Source: Bradyrhizobium japonicum USDA 6
GTDB lineage: Bacteria > Pseudomonadota > Alphaproteobacteria > Rhizobiales > Xanthobacteraceae
Assembly: GCF_000284375.1 (NCBI RefSeq)
Contig: NC_017249.1
Coordinates: 9,107,001 to 9,171,000, forward strand
Direction of reading: 5' to 3'
Length of the DNA stretch: 64,000 bases
Position 1 is the first letter of the stretch. The number at the start of each line of letters is the position of its first letter. Shown here piece after piece: positions 36,184 to 45,712 of the stretch. The notes beneath the pieces are model-generated. The model was not told where the DNA came from and made no database searches. It saw only the letters and a list, made by a program, of their open reading frames with translations. Both the position numbers and the translations under genes were made by a program.

Positions 36184-36283
36184 TGACGCGGTGGCTACAG
36201 GTTCCGAGGAGTTGCCGTTGGCCGGCAGCTTTCGCTGAGTGCCGGTGGCTCATTTCGGACCATGGCTCCGTTTCCAGTCGCCG

Positions 36284-36325
<42 letters not shown>

Positions 36326-36334
36326 CTCAACCCA

Positions 36335-37669
36335 TCAAGCCTTCGCTCTCGGCACGTCGGCACGCGCTCTTGGGAGGCGGTAGAGGCCAAGCGTTTCATG
36401 CAGGTATTCCTGCGAGTAACGGTTGAAGCCCCGGCCACGTGCCCCGGTGCGCTGGACCAACCAATGACGCAGACGACGGTCGACGTATTGCCGAATGAGG
36501 TTGTAAGTTTCCACCACTGGACCTTGGTCGAAGTAGCCGCACCAGCCGCGTAGGAAGCGGTTGATGACAGCGACTGTGTTCTCCGGTGAGTCCGGATACC
36601 ACTGACGTGTCGTGCGGTCGTGGACCTGTCTGAGCAATCGTCGAACGGCTTTCTTGGAAGGTCTTGTGCCAAGAAAGGCTTGACCTCCCTTTCCATAGAA
36701 GCGTCCGATCGTATACCCGAGGAATGTTACGCTATCCTCTGGGACCCGAGCGAGTCGCGTCTTGGTATCGTTCACCTCCAACCCGAGCCTGTTCATTAGC
36801 GTCTGCATCCGCGCCATTGCCGTCTCGGACGAACCGGGGCGACAGCAGATCACGAAGTCATCCGCGTAATTCACGATATGCGCATCGAGTTGATCTTGGT
36901 GTCCGTGTTTGCGCCAAGCCAGCAGAAACCGACGAAAGTAGAGATTCGCCAACAACGGGCTCAAAGGTGAGCCTTGTGGAGTTCCTCTTTTCTTCGTCCG
37001 AGCCTCCGCCGTCCTTGTGATCCGCCGGCCGTCCTTCTCGATAACCGCGACTGTCAGCCAGCCTTTGATCATCGAAAGAAGCCGACCATCGGCGATCCTG
37101 CGTGTGAGGCATTTCATCAGTGGTGCATGCGGAATCGAGGTGAAGTAATCCCTCAGGTCCGCATCGACGATCTCTGATCGCCGATGATCTCTGATGTGCC
37201 AGAACACGCGGCGCACTGCCATCTTGGCGTCCACCTTCGGGCGGAAGCCATACTGGTTCTCCAGCAGGTCCGCTTCGAAGATGGCGCCGATCACCAGCAT
37301 CGCCGCCGTCATGACCGTTCGGTCTTTTACGGTTGGAATGCTGAGCGGTCGGCGTCCGCCATTGCTCTTCGGTATCCATACCCTCAGAAGGGGCTGCGGT
37401 CGGTAGTCACCCGCCGTCAGCTCCTGTCTGACATTTTCCAGCCATCGTTCGCGTCCCTCGGTTTCGATCTGAGCAAATGTGATGCCATCCGCCCCCGGCG
37501 ACCCCCGGTTTGCTCGGCAGCGCCTGTAGGCTTCCTCCAGCACATCCAGTCTGCAGATTTTGTCCCAAAGAGAGTAGAATCGATAATCTGGTTCAGCCTT
37601 AGCTTTCGCCTGCAGCGAGGTCTGAAGTTTCTGAACGGATATTCTCGGTGTTACTAGGTTCATCACCAA
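36335..37669 (-). CDS. ltrA: Group II intron reverse transcriptase/maturase
   Basis: The 444-aa product has the RT domain (NRGSPGADGITFAQIE; IPKSNGGRRPLSIPTVKDR; catalytic VNYADDFVICC with YADD; GTPQGSPLSPLLANLYF). The maturase X domain with the group-intron GIIM motif follows (FLRGWCGYFDQG). The frame is complete, but the intron lacks its 5' ribozyme, so the protein could act only in trans. Start at 37669 may be set by the fusion to the porin gene. Confidence 0.92.
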   Translation of the reverse strand: MVMNLVTPRISVQKLQTSLQAKAKAEPDYRFYSLWDKICRLDVLEEAYRRCRANRGSPGADGITFAQIETEGRERWLENVRQELTAGDYRPQPLLRVWIPKSNGGRRPLSIPTVKDRTVMTAAMLVIGAIFEADLLENQYGFRPKVDAKMAVRRVFWHIRDHRRSEIVDADLRDYFTSIPHAPLMKCLTRRIADGRLLSMIKGWLTVAVIEKDGRRITRTAEARTKKRGTPQGSPLSPLLANLYFRRFLLAWRKHGHQDQLDAHIVNYADDFVICCRPGSSETAMARMQTLMNRLGLEVNDTKTRLARVPEDSVTFLGYTIGRFYGKGGQAFLGTRPSKKAVRRLLRQVHDRTTRQWYPDSPENTVAVINRFLRGWCGYFDQGPVVETYNLIRQYVDRRLRHWLVQRTGARGRGFNRYSQEYLHETLGLYRLPRARADVPRAKA

Positions 37670-37679
37670 TCGCCGTGTT

Positions 37680-38435
37680 CTCGACTACCGAAACCGGCAG
37701 CTTTACGTCTTGCCTGCCGAAATCGAAGTAGTCATACTCAACTTTGGCTGACCAGCCGGGCAGGAAGGCATACTCGATGCCCGCACCCAATGTGCCGCCA
37801 AATATGTTCTTGGTCGCTCGGCCATCGGCAGCACCGTTAGCAGCAAAGCCAGCCCCCAAGTTCGATGTAACGGCAAAGGACTGGTTGATGCCGATGCTGG
37901 AATCGGCCCAAGCTGCGCCGCCCTTGATGTAGACTAGGCCGCGGTCGCCCACCGTGACGCCGACCCGTCCGGTGATATCGGCAATCCATTTGGTGTCGTT
38001 CGTGCAGTTCAAGACCACAAAGCAGCCAGTGCGCCCCTTGATACCACTCCATAAAAAATCGCTTTCCACGCCGTAGACCATCACACCGGACTGGAAATTG
38101 TAACCGGCTTGTACGCCGCCGAGGAAGCCGTTCAGCTGCACCTGCGGCAATGGCACATTCAAATCGGCAGTGCCGCCGATGAGCTGGTTTACGGTCTGGT
38201 TGACGGGGGCGCCAATGAATGTATTGCCCACAGCGAGGTCGGTCTGGCTGGTACCCCAACCCGAGCCTACACTGCCGCCGATGTAACCTCCAGTCCAGCT
38301 GAAGAGAGGATAAACGGGAGCCGGCGCTTTGACGACAGGTGCCGCAGGCAAATCAGCAGCTAAACTTCCGCTCCCAAAAGCGATCGTCCCGAACGCAATG
38401 ATGCTCGCGAGCGACAATTGCTTGTTGCACTTCAT
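37680..38435 (-). pseudogene. Outer-membrane beta-barrel protein, 3' end replaced by intron
   Basis: ATG 38435 (MKCNKQLSLASII; ribosome site AGGAGGACTC). A signal peptide ends near GSLAADLPAA. The barrel begins YPLFSWTGGYIGGSVGSGWG and continues GYNFQSGVMVYGVESDF, ending EYDYFDFG followed by unrelated intron sequence at about 37680. Omp25/RopB-type proteins end with one or two more strands and a C-terminal Phe, missing here. About 250 of an expected 280 residues remain, so outer-membrane assembly is doubtful. Confidence 0.82.
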
Positions 38436-38878
38436 CCGAGAGTCCTCCTGCTGAGCACGGAAAAATATTGCGTAGCTTGTCCCCAAGTTGTGGTTAGCTC
38501 GATAGTTCGAGCTGGCAGGCAGATCACCTCTCCAATCTGGTAGGAGGCAGCATCTTGCTGCAACTGCGACAGCCGCTTCTTGCCGTGTCCATTCCAGAGA
38601 GGCGAGCAGGCTCTGCTTTCATGCTTGTACGACGGTGCTCAGCAATCCTTTCGCGAAGATCCGTGACACGGCCGAATAATGGGCTATTTTACAAAGCCAC
38701 GTCGTGGTGATTCTCGCGGCCCTTGGCCGACGTATTGCGCGGTATATCGTTAATGGCTGGGCCTCGATTTGGCTGCGATTTCCACGTTCGCTCTTGATGC
38801 GACCCACCATCGGGAAGGGTAGGCTCGATGTCGACGACTCGTGCGTTTCATGTCGTTGTCGTCCGGGACGCGTAGAAG
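38436..38878. other. Intergenic region between divergent genes
   Basis: This stretch must hold the promoters of the porin gene and the parA-like gene. No gene, RNA or clear repeat is supported. Confidence 0.45.
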
Positions 38879-39547
38879 ATGTATGTCCTTGCTCTGGTCA
38901 CCCAAAAAGGCGGAAGCGGCAAGAGCACGCTGGCGGTCGGAATTGCAGTCGCAGCGTTGGGGAACGGGGAGCGCGTCGCAATTGTCGAGGCGGATCCACA
39001 AGGCACGATTTCAAAATGGAAAGAGCGGCGCCGCCATCCCGATCCCCGGGTCGTTCGGGTCGCTGATTCGGCCGAAATAGAACGGGCGCTCGTCAGCCTT
39101 GAAGCCGAGGGGATCTGGCTTACGGTTATCGATACCGCCGCCACGAACAATGCACTGGCCATGCGCGCCATCGCGAGGGCCGATCTTTGCCTGATCCCGG
39201 TGCGTCCGAGTCCCGCCGACATCGAAGCTGCGATACCGACGCTGATTGCTATTCGTAGGCTCAACCGCCGATTTGCTTTCGTCCTCGCTCAGACGCCACC
39301 GCGGGGCTGCCGCGTGAGTGAAGCCGCGACGTCGCTCAATTCGCTCGGGGTGCTCGCGCTTCCCTATGTCGGACAGCGCAATGACCATCAGGACGCGCTT
39401 GGGGCAGGATTAGGCGTGACGGAGTTTGCACAAGAGGGAAGAGCCTCGGAGGAAGTTCGTGAGCTGTGGCGCTGGATCTTGAAGAAGCTTGTCGAGGGGT
39501 CGTCAGATCATGAACCACACGCAAGAAACGAAAAAGCCGCGTACTAG
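38879..39547 (+). CDS. ParA/MinD-type P-loop ATPase
   Basis: The 222-aa product starts MYVLALVTQKGGSGKST, the deviant Walker A of ParA (KGGSGKST). It continues with IVEADPQGTISKWKER (Walker A'-like) and TVIDTAATNNA (Walker B). This length fits small plasmid or ICE-type ParA proteins that move DNA on the nucleoid. It overlaps the next gene by 38 bp, which probably encodes its partner. A stand-alone ParA/partner pair suggests a plasmid or integrative element origin. Confidence 0.9.
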   Translation: MYVLALVTQKGGSGKSTLAVGIAVAALGNGERVAIVEADPQGTISKWKERRRHPDPRVVRVADSAEIERALVSLEAEGIWLTVIDTAATNNALAMRAIARADLCLIPVRPSPADIEAAIPTLIAIRRLNRRFAFVLAQTPPRGCRVSEAATSLNSLGVLALPYVGQRNDHQDALGAGLGVTEFAQEGRASEEVRELWRWILKKLVEGSSDHEPHARNEKAAY

Positions 39548-40547
39548 GCAGACGCGCTGCGCGCGACGCTCGCTCGTGGAGCTTACCGCGGCGGCGAGCC
39601 GAGCCGTTGACGATGGCCTGTTTGTGCTGCCCCGCGGGATTGCTGCTTCCAATCTGCGATCGGAGCACTCAGGCCCGAATACGTCTGATCAAACAATTCT
39701 TGCAAGGCAAGCGACGGCTCCGAGTCCCGTTGCGGTGCTTGAATCTCGGAATGCGGCGGCGCCGCGCAAGGACGAACTCCTAGATTCCGACACTACCACC
39801 GAGATGATGGTGAAGGTTGCCGAAGACTCTCAAGACAGAGCTTCTGAAAACATCAAAGCCAGCCTGAATGCTGCCTTGGACCATGCAAACGGCCTCGTAG
39901 AGACGCGGGTGGGAGGCGAAGCGGCGTCGAAAACCGTCGTCGCTTCCGGACTTGAAAGCAATTTTTTGACCGTTCTCAAAGAAGCCGCAACGGGGTTTCG
40001 CGCGGATGCGGCCGAATTAATCATGCAGAAGGAACCAGCCGACAGCGCGGGACAGTCGCAACCGCGATATATGCGGCGGCTCACCGACGAGGCGGTCAGA
40101 TTGCTCGACGATCTTCGGAGCGGCAAGCTGGAGAACCAGGCGAACTTCATCCTGAGCGAGTGCTTCAGGGAAGCCGCCAGCGCGTTCTCTATCATCAATC
40201 AGCAGCTCAAGCGCGACGGCTATCCCGCGAGCATTGATCCATCAATCTTCATTTGGCTTGCCAATATCACCGAACCGGAGACGCGTGACACCGGGACCAA
40301 GCGACTTGAGATCGTACCCAACCACCGAGGTCGTCCGAGCACGTACACGCGCCAGGTCGCTCAGTTCATCTGGCACCTTGTCGAGGGACAGGGCTGCGGG
40401 CGCCAGGCCGCATATCGGGCGGCGCTCACGAAGTTCTCCGTAACCGCGAGTTTCGTCGAGAACGCCTATGCGTTTTGGGAGCCGGTCTTCAAACGGGCGG
40501 GACCGCACGTGAGGATGCTGACCCGCATTTCAGATCCAGAAGTGTAA
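39510..40547 (+). CDS. Unknown 345-aa protein, probable ParA partner
   Basis: ATG 39510 (MNHTQETKKPRTRQT) lies inside the parA end. The N-terminus is basic, residues about 40-130 are low-complexity, and residues about 175-345 are helical (LDDLRSGKLENQANFILSE, VAQFIWHLVEGQGCGRQAAY). The last part could be a DNA-binding domain. No ParB family is recognised. Overlap with parA supports a functional pair. IS21 starts 4 bp after its stop, so the end may be altered. Confidence 0.7.
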   Translation: MNHTQETKKPRTRQTRCARRSLVELTAAASRAVDDGLFVLPRGIAASNLRSEHSGPNTSDQTILARQATAPSPVAVLESRNAAAPRKDELLDSDTTTEMMVKVAEDSQDRASENIKASLNAALDHANGLVETRVGGEAASKTVVASGLESNFLTVLKEAATGFRADAAELIMQKEPADSAGQSQPRYMRRLTDEAVRLLDDLRSGKLENQANFILSECFREAASAFSIINQQLKRDGYPASIDPSIFIWLANITEPETRDTGTKRLEIVPNHRGRPSTYTRQVAQFIWHLVEGQGCGRQAAYRAALTKFSVTASFVENAYAFWEPVFKRAGPHVRMLTRISDPEV

Positions 40548-40551
40548 AGTG

Positions 40552-41415
40552 TCAATCGGCTTGCAAATTTGACCCTTCATCGGCGTCCAATTTTGACCCC
40601 TTTCCGCGGCGGGGTTTGCTGGTAGCGCTCGTCTCGTCGGAGCTGGCCGGGATAGCGGAGGCGAGACGAGCGCGGGTGGCGTGATCGTCGTCTCGGCTTT
40701 TGAACCGCCAGCTATCGTTGCCGGTCTCGACGATGTCGCAGTGATGGGTCAATCGGTCGAGCAACGCTGTGGTCATTTTGGCGTCGCCGAACACGCTGGG
40801 CCATTCGCCGAATGCGAGATTGGTGGTCACGATGACGGAGGCGCGCTCATAGAGCCGGCTGACGAGGTGGAAGAGAAGCTGGCCACCGGACTGGGCGAAG
40901 GGCAAATAGCCGAGTTCGTCCAGCACGATGAAGTCCATCCGGGTCAGATGCTCGGCAAGCCGTCCCTGCCGTCCATTGCGGGTCTCGGTCTCGAGGCGGT
41001 TGACGAGGTCGACCACGTTGAAGAAGCGGCCGCGGGCACCAGATCGGATGCAGCTTCTTGCGATGGCAATGGCCAGGTGGGTTTTGCCTGTGCCGGTGCC
41101 GCCGACCAGCACGACGTTGCGCTGTTGGGCGACGAAGCCGCCGCCAGCAAGATCATTGACGAGCGTCTGATTGATCGGCGTGCCGTCGAACTGGAAGTCG
41201 GCAATGTCCTTGGCAAGCGGCAGCTTGGCAATGGTGAGCTGGTATTTGATAGATCTGGCTTGCTTCTCGTTGATCTCGGCGGAGAGTAGATCGCCAACGA
41301 TGCGCTGGGGTTCATGCTGACGTTTGACGGCAGTTGCCATGATCTCGTCGAAGGCAGCCTTCATGCCATAGAGCTTGAGCTCGCCCATGAGGTCGAAGAT
41401 TTGAGTTCGTTCCAT
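40552..41415 (-). CDS. istB: IS21 helper ATPase IstB
   Basis: ATG 41415 ([15 protein letters not shown]) is adjacent to the istA stop. The 287-aa product has Walker [15 protein letters not shown] and Walker [12 protein letters not shown], as in DnaC-like IstB. A C-terminal extension rich in basic residues ([14 protein letters not shown]) runs into the IS end. Intact. Confidence 0.92.
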   Translation of the reverse strand: MERTQIFDLMGELKLYGMKAAFDEIMATAVKRQHEPQRIVGDLLSAEINEKQARSIKYQLTIAKLPLAKDIADFQFDGTPINQTLVNDLAGGGFVAQQRNVVLVGGTGTGKTHLAIAIARSCIRSGARGRFFNVVDLVNRLETETRNGRQGRLAEHLTRMDFIVLDELGYLPFAQSGGQLLFHLVSRLYERASVIVTTNLAFGEWPSVFGDAKMTTALLDRLTHHCDIVETGNDSWRFKSRDDDHATRARLASAIPASSDETSATSKPRRGKGSKLDADEGSNLQAD

Positions 41416-42020
41416 CAGTTGGTCCTCCGAAGGTTGTCGTAGCGGGCACAATCGGCGATTGGTGCATGACGGAGCGTCAGGGCGGCTGGCGTCATGATGT
41501 TGGCCGGCGGGGCTGGCTCACGTTGACGGGCCAGGATGTTGAGCACCACATCGGCGGAATGAACGCTGTGACTGAGCGCTTCGGCACAGGCCGCTTCCAC
41601 CGCAGGCAGACCGTCAGTCAGCACCGCGTTGAGGATGTCGACCATCTGCCGATTGCCATCGTCGATGCTGGCAAGCTTGCGCCGGATCCGCTCGATCGCG
41701 GCCGGCAGCACCCAGTCCTTGAAGGGAGCGCCGTTGCGTAAGGCGCCGGGGTTGCGGGCGAGCACCGGCACATAATGCCAAGGGTCGTAGACGGTATCGC
41801 CGCGGCCAAAGGATCGCTGATGCTCGGCAACGATACGTCCATCCTGGCGGATCACGATGCGATCGGCATAGGCTTGAACCTCGACCGGTCGTCCGACTGC
41901 ACTGGCTGCGACCGAGTACTTGTTGTTGTCGAAGCGCACCAGGCAGGTCTTCGAGACCGACGCCGTCACCGCATGGAAGCCGTCAAATCGCCCTGCATAG
42001 GGAACGAGCCTAGGGTGCCG
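41415..42020 (-). pseudogene. istA: IS21 IstA, N-terminal part lost
   Basis: The frame holds only the C-terminal domain of IstA (VPYAGRFDGFHAV, FDNNKYSVAASAVGRPVEV, HQRSFGRGDTVYDPWHYV). The HTH and the DDE core, normally upstream, are gone; the break lies at the ISNCY-like end. Confidence 0.85.
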
Positions 42021-42047
42021 CGCGGCGAACAGGATGGAAGTGCGTAT

Positions 42048-43748
42048 TGCCTCACATATCGATGCTCCCGGGCGCGATCAGTTGCCTCATTTATTTTGCT
42101 CCTGGCCTGAGTTGAGGAGGAGGCCGGGTGCGGAGATGGCCGGGGTTTCGGAGCGCCCGGCCTCCTCCGCTGGCACCTCGCACGTCATTGGGGTGTTGTG
42201 ACCTCATGCCCTGGCGGCATTTTTTCTGAAGCAAACAGCAGCGCATTCGCTTGCTCGCTGCGCCAGGATTTCAACCGACGTTGAAGGGTTCGAAGAAGCT
42301 TGTTCGGATAGTCTCCAGGATATTCCACCTGCAGGCGCGAGAGCAGTTCGCTGCCGGTCCGCCAAGGCTCGGCTTCAAACCATTTTCTCAAATCTGACGT
42401 TGCCCGGATAAGCGGATCGGGACGACGCCGGCCCCTTTTAGCCTTCACGATTGGCCGATCCGTCGGGCGCGTGGCGCCGTCCTTCCAGGCCGTTCGCAGG
42501 CTTGCCAGGAAGCGATCAATCGATTGTGATGCCGCAGCAGGATGGGCGGATGGTTGGATATCCGCGAGCGCCGCGAGGCGCTCCTGCACGTCGCGGATGT
42601 CGCGCAACAACGTGACCGGATCGAGAGCGGTATAGATTTCCTGGAGATGGTGGCGGACCGCATCAGGCGTGCGGGCGTCCGCTGACAGGCGCTGGTGGGG
42701 TGTTGCCGGCGCGCTGTATGTCTTACGTACACGAGCACCGTCGCGCTGCTTGGCTAACAGTTTGAACGAAGGTTGGAAGAAGTTTACGAACAGCCGCGCT
42801 GACCGATAGAGTTCCGCCAGTAGCTTGGCCGCCTCCAGGCCTTCGAACCTACGATAGCCGACCATCCTGCGCACGACGGCGCCGTTCTTTTGCTCGACGA
42901 ACGCCTGGTCATTCTTCCGGTAGGGACGGCAACGCGTGAAGACAATGTTGGCCGCCTCGCAGTAGGCCTTCAACGTCTCATTCATGAACACGGTGTCATT
43001 GTCCGTGTCGAAGCCGAGCAGCGCAAAAGGCAATTGCTTGCGCAATTCCGTCAGCACCGTGCTCACCAGCGTCTGTTCGCGCACGATCAGAGGTGCGCAC
43101 TCTGTCCAGCCGGTAGCAATGTCGGTGAGCACGAGGGTCTGGATGAAGCTGCCGCGCGCAGATGGACCGCTATGCGCTACAAGGTCGGCCTCGACGAATC
43201 CCGGCGCCGGATCATTCCAATCTGCCGAAGTCCGTATTGGAATACTGCGACGCAGGGAATGCCCCGCGTGCCGCCGGCGCTTGCGACCCAATTTTTCTCG
43301 AACCCGCACCAAGGCGCGGTCGATCGTCGCAGCGCTCATCGCCAAAAGTTTGGTGCGAATCTCAGGGGCAAGGTCGAGGTGCCCGTACCGTTCCATCGCC
43401 TCAATCAGCGCGGGCATTAATGCTTTCAGTCGCTTCCCGCAGATGCGGTCTGACGCCTCCCAAAGCAGCACGAGTGCGGTGTGTTCTGCTTCATTATATA
43501 TCCGACGTCGCGCCCGTCGGCCCGGATGTACGCCTTCCTGGTTTCGAAGTAGACGCATCGCATGCTTCCGATGGAATCCGGTGATGTCGACGAACTCGTC
43601 CAATATCCGCGCCTTCTTCGCGCGATCCGACCGCCGATAGCGCACGCCTGCCGCCGCCGTCAGTTCCTTCCGCGTTGCCATGCTTAGCCACCCCATCTCC
43701 GCCCCTCGCTCGTTCCCGGTCCAGGGGAGCAATTTACGTGAGGCAACG
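42048..43748. mobile_element. ISNCY/IS1202-like insertion sequence
   Basis: The ends are GTTGCCTCATTTATTTTGCTCC (cut: GTTGCCTCATTTA then TTTTGCTCC) at 42080-42102 and the complement of GGAGCAATTTACGTGAGGCAAC at 43727-43747. A further copy of the end motif, TTGCCTCA...TGCTCCC, lies outside the left end at 42050-42072. The element sits between IS21 IstA and the remnant of an integrase gene. Confidence 0.7.
42185..43681 (-). CDS. DDE transposase with rve integrase core (ISNCY-like)
   Basis: ATG 43681 (MATRKELTAAAGVRY) is taken as start. The product (about 498 aa) has an N-terminal HTH (DEFVDITGFHRKHAMRLL) and an rve core: GFVEADLVAHSG (Asp), LLGFDTDNDTVFMNETL (Asp) and YRKNDQAFVEQKNGAVVR (Glu). 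The C-terminal part is basic (KAKRGRRRPDPL). This matches the transposases listed under ISNCY in rhizobia. A broken relative lies at 63.4 kb. The frame is intact. Confidence 0.85.
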   Translation of the reverse strand: MATRKELTAAAGVRYRRSDRAKKARILDEFVDITGFHRKHAMRLLRNQEGVHPGRRARRRIYNEAEHTALVLLWEASDRICGKRLKALMPALIEAMERYGHLDLAPEIRTKLLAMSAATIDRALVRVREKLGRKRRRHAGHSLRRSIPIRTSADWNDPAPGFVEADLVAHSGPSARGSFIQTLVLTDIATGWTECAPLIVREQTLVSTVLTELRKQLPFALLGFDTDNDTVFMNETLKAYCEAANIVFTRCRPYRKNDQAFVEQKNGAVVRRMVGYRRFEGLEAAKLLAELYRSARLFVNFFQPSFKLLAKQRDGARVRKTYSAPATPHQRLSADARTPDAVRHHLQEIYTALDPVTLLRDIRDVQERLAALADIQPSAHPAAASQSIDRFLASLRTAWKDGATRPTDRPIVKAKRGRRRPDPLIRATSDLRKWFEAEPWRTGSELLSRLQVEYPGDYPNKLLRTLQRRLKSWRSEQANALLFASEKMPPGHEVTTPQ

Positions 43749-43772
43749 GCTTAGGATCCGGTAACAATTAAG

Positions 43773-43833
43773 GCGAGGCAATGCGCCCCTTGACGACGTT
43801 GCGCTCGACGTTTGGTGGCAGTTTGCGAGGCAT
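43773..43833 (-). pseudogene. N-terminal stub of a tyrosine integrase
   Basis: From ATG 43833 (ribosome site GGGAGAGGTAGG) the frame reads MPRKLPPNVERNVVKGRI. This is the usual beginning of a family of rhizobial phage-type integrases. The gene is cut after about 20 codons by the ISNCY-like element. Confidence 0.5.
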
Positions 43834-43861
43834 GGCCTACCTCTCCCAACCAACATCGGCG

Positions 43862-44095
43862 TCAACGCCGGTCGCGTGCTCTTCCCCGTGGTGAGGCAGA
43901 GCGTCGATCGCGCTCGAGTTCGCGAACGTCCCAAGCCAGTCGTCTCGTACCCGGAATGACCCGCGGCTTGGGCATGCTTCCCGCCGTCACGAGAAGGTCA
44001 AACGTGTTCGGGCTAACCGAGGCATATGCTGCGGAGGCCTCACGATCGATTAGGCGCGGCGGCAGAGTTGGCGGCAATGCAGCTTGACGTGCCAC
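43862..44095 (-). CDS. AlpA/excisionase-like HTH protein
   Basis: GTG 44095 follows GGAGAAGCGG. The 77-aa product has an excisionase-type wHTH (RLIDREASAAYASVSPNTF, then VIPGTRRLAWDVRELE). Such proteins choose excision over integration. It lies 28 bp upstream of the integrase stub, so the two once formed a xis-int pair. Confidence 0.8.
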   Translation of the reverse strand: MARQAALPPTLPPRLIDREASAAYASVSPNTFDLLVTAGSMPKPRVIPGTRRLAWDVRELERDRRSASPRGRARDRR

Positions 44096-44439
44096 TACCG
44101 CTTCTCCCCATCCTCCATTTCGAGAGCGACTGCCCCAACTCGGAGATCGGCTGCTTTTAATGGCGGCATTCCGCCGCTTCGCGGCGCTGACGACAGAAAG
44201 AGCATTGCGGTCATCATGCCAATGATGTGCAAACAGGTGTGTAATATGAATGGCCCTCTGGGGCTATCTAGCTGATTTTATTGTATTATTTTCTTTAAAT
44301 GGCGCTCCCTAGCGGAATGTAACCACAGGTAATGATGAGATTTCCTATTATATTTCAATATGTTAAAATCTTGCCGTTTCGACGTGTATCTACGCGGTGT
44401 ATCTACTTTTTGGGTCGGTAGCCGACTCGGCTACCGAAA
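44096..44439. other. AT-rich non-coding region
   Basis: Markedly AT-rich compared with its surroundings (44270-44380), with repeats at its right end. No gene is supported. It may be the attachment or control region of the lost xis-int element. Confidence 0.45.
44384..44437. repeat. Direct repeats and 23-bp palindrome
   Basis: GTGTATCTAC occurs at 44384-44393 and 44397-44406. It is followed by TCGGTAGCCGA-C-TCGGCTACCGA (44415-44437), a perfect inverted repeat with an 11-bp stem and single-base centre, just after the end of the minus-strand gene. No U-tract follows on either strand, so it is not a standard terminator. Confidence 0.7.
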
Positions 44440-44676
44440 CTAACGAGTCGATGAGGGGCGGTAGAGCGCAAACCCATAACTATACAACTTGTAACAAAAC
44501 TTGATTTGACTTTTCGTATTGCGGTTGAGGTCCCGTTCTGCTATGTACCACTCATGGCGACGTTGCGCGATTCGAGGGCGCGCCCGTGACTGCCTGACGG
44601 ACACCTTGTCCGTCATCGGCTCATAGCCGAGGTAATGCAGCCGCTCAGCGGCAACGCTAACCGAAAATTCCCACAC
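44440..44676 (-). CDS. Small unknown protein
   Basis: A 78-aa frame (MWEFSVSVAAERLHYLG; RRHEWYIAERDLNRNTK). No motif or ribosome site is clear. It is bounded on the left by the palindrome and on the right by the IS3 element. Weak support. Confidence 0.3.
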   Translation of the reverse strand: MWEFSVSVAAERLHYLGYEPMTDKVSVRQSRARPRIAQRRHEWYIAERDLNRNTKSQIKFCYKLYSYGFALYRPSSTR

Positions 44677-44884
44677 CCATGACCACTTTAAATGCGTCTG
44701 CGGTTACCGCTGATCGCCTTGACGCGGCCCTCGACCTCAGAGCTGGCCCCGGTTGTTTGGACAGCGCCGCGCTGGATTTAAGTGGATTCCTGCCGGGTTA
44801 TGCTGAACGCGGGGCTTTACGATTTTGTCGTTGCGTCGGGAGGGCGTAGCCCGACCAGAGCGACGACAAAATCGTCGGCGACGG

Positions 44885-45712
44885 TCATGCGGCCATCACC
44901 ATAGCTTGCGTGCCGAAGTAAGCCTCGTCGGGCGTGCGCCCGTCAAGGCTCGAGTGAGGGCGTCCCTGATTGTAGAAGGCCAGATACTTGGCAATTGACG
45001 CTCGCGCCTCGGACACGCTGTCGTAGGCGCGGAGATAAACTTCTTCGTATTTGACCGTGCGCCAGAGCCGCTCGACAAACACGTTGTCGCGCCAGGCGCC
45101 CTTGCCGTCCATGCTGATGGCGATCTTCGCGTCCAGCAGCACATCGGTGAACTCGAGGCTGGTGAACTGGCTGCCCTGATCCGTGTTGAAAATCTCGGGT
45201 CTGCCGTGCTTCGCCAACGCCTCCTGGACCGCTTGGACGCAGAAGGCCGCCTCCATTGTGATCGAGACGCGATGGGCCAGGACCCGTCGGCTGAACACAT
45301 CGACGACCGCCGCGAGATAGACGAAGCCACGCCGCATCGGAATGTAGGTGATGTCCATTGCCCACGCATGGTCGGGCCGCTCGATCTTCAATCCGCGCAA
45401 CAGGTACGGGTAGATCTTGTGACCCGGAGCCGGCTTGCTCGTGTTCGGGCGACGATAGACCGCCTCGATCCCCATGCGCTTCATCAGCGTCGCGATGTGG
45501 CGGCGACCGGCGTATACGCCCTCCCGCCGCAGCAACGATCGCAGCATACGCGCTCCCGCGAAGGGATAATCGAGATGCAGCTCATCGAGCCGACGCATCA
45601 AGGCAAGGTCCTCGGCCGAAACTGGCCGAGGTTCATAGTAGACCGTGCTGCGAGCCAGCTTCAGGACCTTCGCCTGGCGCACGATAGAAAGATCATGACC
45701 GCGGTCGATCAT
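44885..45712 (-). CDS. IS3-family transposase OrfB
   Basis: The 275-aa product has an HTH_21-type start (VLKLARSTVYYEPRP) and the rve DDE core: DHAWAMDITYIPMRR (Asp), FNTDQGSQFTS (Asp) and DNVFVERLWRTVKYEEVY (Glu). It overlaps OrfA by 4 bp; the fused product is normally made by programmed frameshifting. Confidence 0.93.
   Translation of the reverse strand: MIDRGHDLSIVRQAKVLKLARSTVYYEPRPVSAEDLALMRRLDELHLDYPFAGARMLRSLLRREGVYAGRRHIATLMKRMGIEAVYRRPNTSKPAPGHKIYPYLLRGLKIERPDHAWAMDITYIPMRRGFVYLAAVVDVFSRRVLAHRVSITMEAAFCVQAVQEALAKHGRPEIFNTDQGSQFTSLEFTDVLLDAKIAISMDGKGAWRDNVFVERLWRTVKYEEVYLRAYDSVSEARASIAKYLAFYNQGRPHSSLDGRTPDEAYFGTQAMVMAA

Larger units (their letters stand above)
40551..42045. mobile_element. 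IS21-family element, istA side truncated
   Basis: The right-hand istB end is followed by terminal multiple repeats (AAATTTGACCC, then AATTTTGACCCC at 40565-40602), typical of IS21 ends. The istA side is cut at about 42020-42045 by the ISNCY-like element. The element can no longer move alone. Confidence 0.75.

Noticed and set aside
43734..43934. 66-aa minus-strand frame over the integrase stub
   Set aside because: Overlaps the excisionase gene and the well-placed integrase start in other frames; no motif.
44415..44437. Rho-independent terminator
   Set aside because: Strong hairpin but no U-tract on either strand; reported as palindrome only.
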